DNA of 64,000 nt, from assembly GCA_965223235.1 (NCBI GenBank), contig CBDCVV010000011.1:1-64000 (forward strand). The letters run 5' to 3'. The notes below the pieces were generated by a model. It searched no databases, was not told the DNA's origin, and was given only the letters and a program-made list of their open reading frames with translations. A program made the translations under genes and the position numbers. Positions 24,342 to 31,491 of this stretch are shown one piece after another. This DNA is from UBA2589 sp965223235 (GTDB taxonomy: Bacteria > Gemmatimonadota > Gemmatimonadetes > Longimicrobiales > Gaopeijiaceae). Within the stretch, counting starts at the first letter, position 1. Every line of letters begins with the position of its first letter.

Positions 24342-25192
24342 GTTGCTCCCGCTGTGCTGGGGTGGTCGTACGGGTCGATTCGCTCCGGGTCGTCGATCAA
24401 GATCGTGCGCTGGGCGTCGACTCCTCGAGCGCTGCTTGCCTCGGTGGCGGCCTTCGAGCTCCACTCTTCGACGGCTTCGAAGAGCTGGTCGAACGAATCG
24501 ATGACGAAGACGACCTCCTGAAGCCGATCGATTTCGAAGGGCTGACTCGTGACACCCTCGAGCGAGAATGGGAGGCGCTGGCACGAGGGTCCCAATGCGT
24601 TGGCCGCGTCGCTACTCGAAGAGATCAGACCACTCCCGTAGACGCGCGCCTCACCATTCTCTCGGATGAGCCCGAACTCGACGGTGAACCAGAAGAGTCT
24701 CGCGAGCGCCTCGACGTGTTCTGGCGAACGAGCGCGTGAGGCGGCAGCTCCGAAGTGCTGGAGGAAGTCGGCGAAGACGGGGTCAGCGTGAAGGGGCACA
24801 TGGCCGAAGACGTCGTGGAAGATGTCCGGCTCGGGCAGGTAGTCGAGACGGTCTTTCGGGCGGACCGTGATCGTCGTGGGGAAGCACCGGTTTGCGAGGT
24901 AGGCGAAGAAGTCCCTCGCGGGAATGAAGCCGGTCACGGCCACCGCCCGCCAGCCCGTACGTGTGGAGAGCCGGGCGTTGACTTCGTTCAGGTCAGGAAC
25001 GGCATCGGGCCGTAGTCCAATATCCTCGATGCCGCGCAGGAAGACGGAGGCCCCGGTGCTCCTCAACGCCTGAATGCGGCGTTCGTACAACGTGGCCCAC
25101 ACCTCGTGATCCTCGGTGGAGTAGCGATCCCACTCTTGCGTCGTCACGGTCGCGGAGTGGGCGGCAACGGGAGTGGTTGTCGTGGGCTTCAT
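24338..25192 (-). CDS. phhA: Phenylalanine 4-monooxygenase
   Basis: Converts L-phenylalanine to L-tyrosine with O2 and tetrahydropterin using one Fe(II). The ATG at 25192 (MKPTTTTPVAAHS) gives 284 residues, the normal bacterial length; the frame extends upstream only through the terminator. The iron ligands are visible: the two His of PDIFHDVFGHVPLHADPVFA near residues 140-145 and the Glu of FWFTVEFGLI near residue 186. Other family segments are TGWRAVAVTGFIPARDFFAYLANR and PFEIDRLQEVVFVIDSF. The gene overlaps rtcB by 4 bases. A leader peptide and terminator hairpin directly upstream suggest tyrosine/phenylalanine-sensitive attenuation, which would fit a role in tyrosine synthesis. Confidence 0.95.
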   Translation of the reverse strand: MKPTTTTPVAAHSATVTTQEWDRYSTEDHEVWATLYERRIQALRSTGASVFLRGIEDIGLRPDAVPDLNEVNARLSTRTGWRAVAVTGFIPARDFFAYLANRCFPTTITVRPKDRLDYLPEPDIFHDVFGHVPLHADPVFADFLQHFGAAASRARSPEHVEALARLFWFTVEFGLIRENGEARVYGSGLISSSSDAANALGPSCQRLPFSLEGVTSQPFEIDRLQEVVFVIDSFDQLFEAVEEWSSKAATEASSARGVDAQRTILIDDPERIDPYDHPSTAGAT

Positions 25193-25221
25193 TGGAACGG
25201 GCGCTCTTGGGTGGAGGGTAC

Positions 25222-25258
25222 AAAAAAAGCGGCCCCGTGGATCTCTCCACGAGGCCGC
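25222..25258 (-). terminator. Intrinsic terminator/attenuator hairpin in the phhA leader
   Basis: On the minus strand GCGGCCTCGTGG, loop AGAGAT and CCACGGGGCCGC form a 12-bp stem with one T-G wobble, followed by seven T. It ends 29 bases before the phhA ATG. No other minus-strand gene lies upstream, so it can only regulate phhA. Upstream GC-rich segments such as ACGCG/CGCGT (25272-25290) could form competing structures. Confidence 0.85.
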
Positions 25259-25279
25259 TCGCTCAGGCACGGAACGCGT

Positions 25280-25363
25280 CTACACGCGACCATCCGGCCG
25301 GCGCCCCGTGGGGGAAGGCCGCATAAAATACGAATAGTCTTTGGCGCGTTCGTGCGTAATCAT
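25280..25363 (-). CDS. 27-residue aromatic leader peptide of the phhA-rtcB operon
   Basis: The minus-strand frame from ATG 25363 to TAG 25280 encodes 27 residues including DYSYFMRP, that is Tyr, Ser, Tyr, Phe within five codons (TAT TCG TAT TTT). It is followed 22 bases later by the terminator hairpin and then by phhA. This is the layout of amino-acid-sensing attenuators such as those of trp, phe and his operons. A ribosome stalled at the aromatic codons could change the downstream folding and permit read-through. There is no ribosome binding site, but a promoter-like pair ends only 7 bases before the ATG, so the message may be leaderless. Confidence 0.7.
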   Translation of the reverse strand: MITHERAKDYSYFMRPSPTGRRPDGRV

Positions 25364-25370
25364 GGCGCGG

Positions 25371-25399
25371 AGGCTAGCGGTGAGGAGCCGAGCGATCAA
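25371..25399 (-). promoter_or_regulatory. Probable promoter of the phhA leader
   Basis: On the minus strand TTGATC (25399-25394), a 17-base spacer and TAGCCT (25376-25371) resemble a sigma70-type promoter. The leader ATG starts 7 bases after the -10, so transcription would begin at or near the start codon. The match to consensus is moderate. Confidence 0.45.
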
Positions 25400-25433
25400 G
25401 ATCTCCTTCGTGAATCCGCGCCTCTTTCCGGTG

Positions 25434-25439
25434 TATACT
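25434..25439 (+). promoter_or_regulatory. -10 element 5 bases before the phosphatidyltransferase ATG (leaderless transcript)
   Basis: TATACT stands 5 bases before the ATG at 25445, so the message would carry practically no 5' untranslated region. No ribosome binding site is present. The -35 (TGAATC at 25411) is poor. It is divergent from the phhA leader promoter. Confidence 0.45.
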
Positions 25440-25444
25440 CACGG

Positions 25445-26026
25445 ATGCGCGTACTTCTTTGGGTGGTGACACTCCTGCGGATCGCCCTGATCCCCCTCTT
25501 CGTCTTCCTGGCGGAGACGGCCCAGGAGTTAGGGCGGGCCGGTCTGGACCCGACCACGTATCGGTGGGCGGCACTCACGACCATCTTCGTGATGGGAGTG
25601 ACCGACCTTCTCGATGGGTGGATCGCGCGCCGGTTCGATCTCGCGACTCAGGTCGGGGCGACGGTCGATGCCGTGGCGGATAAGCTCGTGCAGGTGGCCC
25701 TGGTGGCGTTCTTCACGTTGAGCGTGGGACCTGTCTTCACCCCGCTCCCCCTCTGGTTCCTCATCGCAATCTTCGGGCGAGATCTCGTCTTGCTCGTGGG
25801 CGTCTCCGTCCTAAGGGTGCGTTACGGCCCACTGCACGTGAAGCACCGGCAACATGGCAAGATCGCATCGATGCTCGTCTTCCTCGTGCTCTTCTGGGTT
25901 TCCGTGCGCGCGCCGACTGTTGTCTTGATGCCGCTGCTCGTCGTGACTACGGCGATGTCCCTCGTGACCGCGACGCTCTACTCACTCGACGGAGCCCGAC
26001 AAGGCCGTCAGATCGCGGCCGGTTAG
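25445..26026 (+). CDS. CDP-alcohol phosphatidyltransferase (PgsA-like)
   Basis: A 193-residue integral membrane enzyme that transfers a phosphatidyl group from CDP-diacylglycerol to an alcohol acceptor. The signature DLLDGWIARRFDLATQVG, then ATVDAVADK, matches D-x2-D-G-x2-A-R-x8-G-x3-D-x3-D exactly, near residues 55-80. About five hydrophobic segments are visible (LLWVVTLLRIALIPLFVFLA, ALVAFFTLSVG, LWFLIAIFGRDLVLLVGV, MLVFLVLFWVSV, VVLMPLLVVTTAM). The start is ATG 25445; the open frame extends further 5' antisense to phhA. Phosphatidylglycerophosphate synthase is likely, but the alcohol cannot be fixed from sequence. Its stop abuts that of the convergent M20 gene without a terminator. Confidence 0.85.
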   Translation: MRVLLWVVTLLRIALIPLFVFLAETAQELGRAGLDPTTYRWAALTTIFVMGVTDLLDGWIARRFDLATQVGATVDAVADKLVQVALVAFFTLSVGPVFTPLPLWFLIAIFGRDLVLLVGVSVLRVRYGPLHVKHRQHGKIASMLVFLVLFWVSVRAPTVVLMPLLVVTTAMSLVTATLYSLDGARQGRQIAAG

Positions 26027-27241
26027 CTACGGACCGACGGCGCAGTAGCGAACGGCCGTCACCGCGAGCGCTCGACTCATTGCGACCAGGTCGGCTACTG
26101 CGACGTGCTCGTCGACCCCGTGTGCTCGCCGAATGTCTCCGGCTCCGAAGAGTACGGTAGGAATTCCACCGACTTCGGCGAGGAGGCCGGCATCGGCTCC
26201 GAAGGGCACCCCGATGGTGCGTGCCGCTTGGCCCGATGCGGCGGTCGAAGTCTCCTGGAGGATGGGGATTATCGTGTGATCGGACGGGCACGTCGTGGAA
26301 AGGAAGCGTCCCCCCCACCACTCGACACGTGCCGGATGGGTCGAGAGGAAGTCGTCCCGTCGGCAAGTCTCGTGCACCGCCGCCTCGAACGCGCCCCGCG
26401 CGGATTCGAACGATTCGTCCGGCCGGATACCATACCGCCCCTCCATCTGTACGCTCTCCGGCACAGACGAGGCCCAGCTCCCGCCCTCGATGCGACCGAT
26501 CGAGATGGGGAAGGGGAGGTCGTATTCGGCGAACACCCCCTCCGTGTGCGCCGGCGCATTTCGGCGCGCTTCGAACTGGCGGATTCCTTGGTGGACGAGA
26601 TGCGCTTTCTCGATCGCGCTCACACCCTCGTCTCGGAGGGCCCCGTGCGCTCCGAGACCGGGGACGGTGATGCGGAAGTTGAGACAGCCTGCCTGGGAGG
26701 TGCCGATGTGTAACGCGGTCGGTTCCATGCAAATAGCCGCATCGGCCGTATGGCCCCGCATGAGTGTGGCGAGCGTTCCGATGCCCCCGTCTTCTTCGCC
26801 GATCACACTCATGAGGCTGAGGTCGCCGCGAAGGGTGACTCCTGCACCGCGCACAGCGCGCAAGGCATGAAGACCCGCGAGGAGCGGCCCCTTCATGTCG
26901 AGCGTGCCACGCCCGTAGGCGAGGCCTTCCCGCACGTTGACGGTCCATGGATCGGACGTCCACCTGGCTTCGTCTCCCGGCGGTACTACATCGACGTGCC
27001 CGTTGAGCGCGAGTGCCGGACCTCCTCCCGTGCCTCTCAGTGTGCCTACGACGCCCAGCGCCGATTCTCGCTCGATCTCCCACGACGCGTGCGGGTGCTG
27101 CTTCACGGTGGGGAGAGGGATCTCCCATACGTCCACGTCGCAGCCGGCAGACTCGAGAAGTCCGGCGACGAATATCTGGGCCGGGCCTTCCGTCCCGCCC
27201 CAACTGGGAATCGCGACCAGCTCGGCGACGTCGGCGAGCAA
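26027..27241 (-). CDS. M20-family metallohydrolase (ArgE/DapE-like)
   Basis: A zinc-dependent amidohydrolase or peptidase of the M20 family, at least 404 residues. Visible motifs are ALNGHVDVVPPGD (metal His, Asp), YGRGTLDMKGPLLAG, SVIGEEDGGIGT (catalytic Glu pair), dimerisation segment GLGAHGALRDEG, and the C-terminal FGAGDIRRAHGVDEHV (metal His). The family includes acetylornithine deacetylase and succinyl-diaminopimelate desuccinylase; the exact substrate is open. The TTG at 27241 is the first standard start, but the frame continues to a CTG at 27289 preceded by GAGGGG and adds a plausible N-terminal helix (LTTLEQRVADCVDGEA), so the protein may start there. It lies in the same frame as the upstream kinase, separated by that gene's TAG. 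Confidence 0.85.
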   Translation of the reverse strand: MLADVAELVAIPSWGGTEGPAQIFVAGLLESAGCDVDVWEIPLPTVKQHPHASWEIERESALGVVGTLRGTGGGPALALNGHVDVVPPGDEARWTSDPWTVNVREGLAYGRGTLDMKGPLLAGLHALRAVRGAGVTLRGDLSLMSVIGEEDGGIGTLATLMRGHTADAAICMEPTALHIGTSQAGCLNFRITVPGLGAHGALRDEGVSAIEKAHLVHQGIRQFEARRNAPAHTEGVFAEYDLPFPISIGRIEGGSWASSVPESVQMEGRYGIRPDESFESARGAFEAAVHETCRRDDFLSTHPARVEWWGGRFLSTTCPSDHTIIPILQETSTAASGQAARTIGVPFGADAGLLAEVGGIPTVLFGAGDIRRAHGVDEHVAVADLVAMSRALAVTAVRYCAVGP

Positions 27242-27292
27242 CGCTTCACCGTCTACACAATCGGCGACTCGTTGCTCGAGCGTCGTCAGCGC

Positions 27293-30200
27293 CTACCCCT
27301 CGCCGAGGAAGGAGACGGATTGGAACATCCACTGTTCGCGCGCGCTGTCGAAGGCGTAGTTGGCTCTGAAGTTCAGCCATCGGCGGCGGCCGCTACCCAA
27401 TCGTGATCCGTACTCCTGCAACACGGAGTACTCCACGCTCCCCGTCTCCCGGTCGTGCTCAATGGGTCGGTTGTCGAGGCGGAGCTCGAAACCCTGAGCC
27501 TCTCGGATCCGATTCGCCAACCGGGCACTGTTGACGGGATTATCCGTCCGGTGCAGCGAGATCAGCGTCTGAGACGCCGTATCGAGGCTTCGGGCCCGGC
27601 CTAAGAGCGCTACATACGCTCGCACCATCCGTTCGGCGTCTTGGTCGGTGGCGCCTTCAGGGGCGGGGGCCACGACTGTCACGGTCACACTAGCTTCGTG
27701 ACCCTCGGCGCGCGCCGTGACGACCGCGCGCCCCGGGCCCATAGCTTGGTACTCGCCGTTTCGAACTCTCAGCACGCTCGACGCGGACGAAGTCCACTCG
27801 ATCGGTACCGAGAGCTCGATACCTCCGGGGCCCTGCGCTGCGGCCGTGAGCCGGCCTGTCTCACCCTGTTCGACTCGGCGGTCACTTCTCCCTGGGATGA
27901 CGACGGCGACGACGTCGGCGGTCACAGTGACCTGCACCTGCCCGGTAAGATCGCCGTACGTCACGTCGATATTGGTGGTACCCGGCCGTACCGCCACGGC
28001 TGCGCGCCCCTTGATGTCGAGGATGCTCGTATCCCCGGAGCGCCACGTAGGAGCTCCGGATGCGGCAATCGGCCGGCCTTCTTGATCGAGCACGATGAGC
28101 GAGAGGTCGGTTTCTTGCCGCACCTCGAGCGCGGTCGGCACCTGGCTCAAGTCGAGAGAGGATGGCACGGGGGTCGGGGGAGGAGCCTCGGTCGTCTCCG
28201 TGGGCGTCGTCCCGGTCTGCGTCGTCTCGGTAGCTGTGGCCTCGGTGGGGATCGGATCGGGAGGAGGCGGTGTCGGGGTCCCCTCAGCGACGACTTCGCC
28301 ACCGTTCGCCTCCGATGAGGGGTCGCTATCGGGGCCGGTCGGGAGGTTCTCTTCCACGCCTTCTTCGCCCGGAGTGTTGACGTCGTTGCCCTCGCCCGGT
28401 GTGGCCGCAGCTTCGATGGGCGCGGCACCAATCGGCACCTCTGCCTCCGTGCCCCGCTCCCCAAACAGCCCCGCTTGGTTGGCTCCGAAGAGCCCGAGCG
28501 CCCCGAGGAGAACAACGCCCGCTGCGATCCCCCAGCCGCGTCGTGATCCCGAGGAAGGAGTCGGCCTCGGCGTCGCGGCCGCCGCTGCGGCTGCACGTCT
28601 CAGGTCGGCCGTCCCGACCGGCATCTCGACGGTGGCTGCGCCGGCATCGACGGCGATGTGGGCCGTGCCGGTGACTCCACCACTATCTGCTGTGATCGTG
28701 GCCTCACCTACTCCGGTCGCCACGACCTCGCCTTGGGTGGAGACGGATGCCACGCTCGGGTTGCTCGTCAGCCATCGGACGGGTTTTCGAAGCGGGCGTC
28801 CGTGCTTGTCGCGGACTACTGCAGAGAGGTGGGTGCGTTCTCCCGGACCGACTTCGACGCGGGCGGGAGATACCGCCAAGCTGACGGGGACGGCCGGACT
28901 CACGACGACCGAGACAGAGTGGGTTACGTCGCCGACCCGCGCCTTGATGATGGCAGTCCCTTCCTTGAGCGTCCGAACCGCCCCGCTCGTGACGACCGCC
29001 ACGGAGGGGTCGGTGCTCTCCCAAGCCACGGCCACACCCGACATCGAACCCTGGGTGGCGCCTCGCACGTCGGCCGAGAGTTGGAACATGTCCCCCTCTT
29101 CGACTCGAGCCGGTACACCGAGCACGGTGATCGATGTCGGCGCCTCGACGATTGCGCCGGGCACGGGGCTGAGTGGCGACGACGTGTCGAGCGCGCGGAG
29201 CTCCTGCGTGGTCGCGGCGAGCTCGGTAATGAGCGTTCTGACAGGATCCCGCCGGCCGATCGGCTTTCCGCCCATCGCCAACATCGCGGATTCGAGATCC
29301 GGGAAGCGCGCTGCGGGTGCTTTCTGAAGCATGCGGTGAACCGCTTCAGCGACATGGGGTGGGCACTCGGGCCGGAGCTGCATAATCGGGGTCGGCTCTT
29401 CGGACGTGTGCGCGACCATGATGTGGTACTGGGACCCGCTGAAGGGCGTGCGCCCGCAGATCATCTGGTAGGCGACGATCCCGAGCGAGTATTGGTCCGA
29501 CGCCCCTGTGAGCTCTTCCCCTCGGCACTGCTCCGGACTCATGTATTCAGGTGTCCCGATCGTGGCCCCTGTCTGGGTCAGGCCGGTCTTCGCCTCGCTG
29601 ATCTTCGAGATGCCGAAGTCGGTCACGAAGGCGTCGCCTTCGCGGTCCACCATGATGTTCGCCGGCTTGATGTCGCGATGGATCACGCCACGACCGCGAT
29701 GGTGGGCATAGTCGAGCGCCGAGCCCACCTGATACAGGAGTGCCTGGACGACCGGAATCTCGAGCGGTGCGTAGCCCTGAATGACGCCCCGAAGGGGAGG
29801 CCCGTCGATGAAGTCCATCACGAAGTAGTGAAGGTCGTCGGCCTGACGGACGGCATGCACATTTACGATGTTCGGATGACGGAGCGACGCGACCGTCTGC
29901 GCCTCGAGGTGAAAGCGAGAGACCATGCTCTCGTCCTGGAGGAGATTCGAGGCGATGACCTTGATCGCGACCTTTCGGCTCAGGGCGATATCCCGCGCGA
30001 GGAAGACGGACCCCATCGCGCCGGTGCCTAGCTGGCCGAGCACTTCGAACTCGCCGCGCGTGGCGTCCGCGAGTCGAGCAGCCTGCGCATTCCGGGGCGC
30101 CGCCGGTAGAATCACGGTCGCGTCCGCGTCTCTCCCAGTGCCGCACTGCGGGCAGAAACGATCCCCACTCCCGATCGTACCGCCACAGCCCTTGCACGTG

Positions 30201-30343
30201 TGACTACTCACGGTCCCGGGGTCCGTGGCAAGCCCGAGAGACGTTTCGGGCCCCATGCTCGCGGCCGTGCCGCATTGAGGACAGAAACGATCGCCCTTCG
30301 AGAAGGCGTGACCACACGACGAGCAAGCGAGCGACTCGGTCAT
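27293..30343 (-). CDS. Zinc-ribbon / Ser-Thr protein kinase / Big2 receptor-like protein
   Basis: A 1016-residue PKN-type kinase; ATG 30343 (MTESLACSSCGH) is chosen because the longer frame is antisense-like. Two zinc ribbons (residues 7-25 and 50-69, both ending FCPQCG) precede the kinase domain (~97-365). The kinase has the P-loop LGTGAMGSVFLAR, VAIKVI, HRDIKPANIMV, DFGIS and GTPEYMSPEQ, so it should be active. Two Big2-type Ig domains follow (ITVLGVPARVEEGDMFQL, SLAVSPARVEVGPG). Then come one membrane segment (WGIAAGVVLLGALGLFGA), a Pro/Thr/Glu-rich linker, two more Big-like domains and a ~110-residue C-terminal domain resembling SnoaL/NTF2 folds. Big2 domains on both sides of the membrane span are unusual. 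The cyclase-FHA gene is 7 bases upstream, so the two form a signalling unit. Confidence 0.87.
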   Translation of the reverse strand: MTESLACSSCGHAFSKGDRFCPQCGTAASMGPETSLGLATDPGTVSSHTCKGCGGTIGSGDRFCPQCGTGRDADATVILPAAPRNAQAARLADATRGEFEVLGQLGTGAMGSVFLARDIALSRKVAIKVIASNLLQDESMVSRFHLEAQTVASLRHPNIVNVHAVRQADDLHYFVMDFIDGPPLRGVIQGYAPLEIPVVQALLYQVGSALDYAHHRGRGVIHRDIKPANIMVDREGDAFVTDFGISKISEAKTGLTQTGATIGTPEYMSPEQCRGEELTGASDQYSLGIVAYQMICGRTPFSGSQYHIMVAHTSEEPTPIMQLRPECPPHVAEAVHRMLQKAPAARFPDLESAMLAMGGKPIGRRDPVRTLITELAATTQELRALDTSSPLSPVPGAIVEAPTSITVLGVPARVEEGDMFQLSADVRGATQGSMSGVAVAWESTDPSVAVVTSGAVRTLKEGTAIIKARVGDVTHSVSVVVSPAVPVSLAVSPARVEVGPGERTHLSAVVRDKHGRPLRKPVRWLTSNPSVASVSTQGEVVATGVGEATITADSGGVTGTAHIAVDAGAATVEMPVGTADLRRAAAAAAATPRPTPSSGSRRGWGIAAGVVLLGALGLFGANQAGLFGERGTEAEVPIGAAPIEAAATPGEGNDVNTPGEEGVEENLPTGPDSDPSSEANGGEVVAEGTPTPPPPDPIPTEATATETTQTGTTPTETTEAPPPTPVPSSLDLSQVPTALEVRQETDLSLIVLDQEGRPIAASGAPTWRSGDTSILDIKGRAAVAVRPGTTNIDVTYGDLTGQVQVTVTADVVAVVIPGRSDRRVEQGETGRLTAAAQGPGGIELSVPIEWTSSASSVLRVRNGEYQAMGPGRAVVTARAEGHEASVTVTVVAPAPEGATDQDAERMVRAYVALLGRARSLDTASQTLISLHRTDNPVNSARLANRIREAQGFELRLDNRPIEHDRETGSVEYSVLQEYGSRLGSGRRRWLNFRANYAFDSAREQWMFQSVSFLGEG

Positions 30344-30350
30344 GGCTCGA

Positions 30351-31268
30351 CTAGGTCGGCGGGTCCCGGTACACCGTCTCGAACTCGATGTCTTCCGGGT
30401 CACGCAACGAAAGGGGCTCCCCGAGCCGGATCCGTCCCGAGCCTTGCAAGAGGACCTGATCCCTGTGCACGAAGATCTCACTCCCTTCGTGCGGGAGGAC
30501 GTACGTACCGTTGGTGGAGTGGTCTTCGAGGTAGAAGCGTGAGCCTCGTCGCAAAACTTTGGCGTGCGCCCGAGACGCGGCACTGCCCGGGACCACCAGC
30601 GAGCACTCACGCCCTCGACCCAACGTCAGGGGTTCGTTCGAGGTCGCCGTGAGCGACGCCGTCTGGTCGCCTACGCGGAACTCCATTTCGGGCGTCGGGA
30701 GTGCGTCGAGCTTCGGAGCGACCGCCGTCATGGCCGCGGTCTCGCCCCGCCACAGCACCTCGCAAAGATGAAGCTCCTCTTCCCGCCCTCGTACCTGGTG
30801 GTGACCGAGGCTGCGGAAGGGGATCTCGTGGGGATCGACTCCCACGAGTGTGTCGCCGGAGGTGAGGAGCTGCTCGGCCGCCGCGAGTGAGATGACGCGG
30901 GCCGCCACGTTGACGACATCACCGAAGACGTCGTCGTTCTCGAGAATCACCGGACCGGAGTGCACCCCAATTTTGACGGCGGAGGGAATGCCACCGATAG
31001 GAGGCTGACTCACCATCGCTCGCTGCATGTCGATTGCGGCGTGGAGTCCGCTCTGCGCCTCCTCGAAGGCGCACATGATCTCGTCTCCGATCGTTTTGAC
31101 CACGACCCCATCGTGGGTCGCGGCGATCTTTCCTAGGCGACCCAGGATCGTAGAGAAATGCCGACGCGAATCGGCGTCACCGATCGCTTCGGTGATGCCG
31201 GTGCTATTAGAGATATCGGCGAAGAGAATCGTGCGCTCGGCGTCCATATTGACTTGCGCGCGCTTCAT
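30351..31268 (-). CDS. Class III nucleotidyl cyclase fused to an FHA domain
   Basis: A 305-residue cytoplasmic protein (ATG 31268; an ATG at 31247 is possible). The N-terminal class III cyclase domain keeps the metal-binding Asp of TILFADISNSTGI, the purine-selecting Lys and second Asp of VVVKTIGDEIM, and the transition-state Asn/Arg of DVVNVAARV, so it should make cAMP (or cGMP). The C-terminal FHA domain (LTLGRGRECSLVVPGSAASRAHAKV, HSTNGTYV) binds phosphothreonine. The gene precedes the Ser/Thr kinase with a 7-base gap. A likely scheme is that FHA docks to the phosphorylated kinase and links it to cyclic nucleotide production; that is inference. Confidence 0.87.
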   Translation of the reverse strand: MKRAQVNMDAERTILFADISNSTGITEAIGDADSRRHFSTILGRLGKIAATHDGVVVKTIGDEIMCAFEEAQSGLHAAIDMQRAMVSQPPIGGIPSAVKIGVHSGPVILENDDVFGDVVNVAARVISLAAAEQLLTSGDTLVGVDPHEIPFRSLGHHQVRGREEELHLCEVLWRGETAAMTAVAPKLDALPTPEMEFRVGDQTASLTATSNEPLTLGRGRECSLVVPGSAASRAHAKVLRRGSRFYLEDHSTNGTYVLPHEGSEIFVHRDQVLLQGSGRIRLGEPLSLRDPEDIEFETVYRDPPT

Positions 31269-31491
31269 TCGAGTCTTGGACCCTTCACAATACAAGATCA
31301 CCGTGTGCCCGTGCTACAACTTCCGGCCACCGGGAGGCGGTCATTCGCCTCACCTCGTCCTCGAACCGAGCCTTCCTGAAGTGCGGAGAGGGCTCGTCAC
31401 GGCTTCGTCGGGGTAGAGCCTCCGCGCCCTCTCGACGGGAGTAGGGCGTCGGTTTACTCTAGCGACTCGACCGTCCCGTAGGAGATACGTA

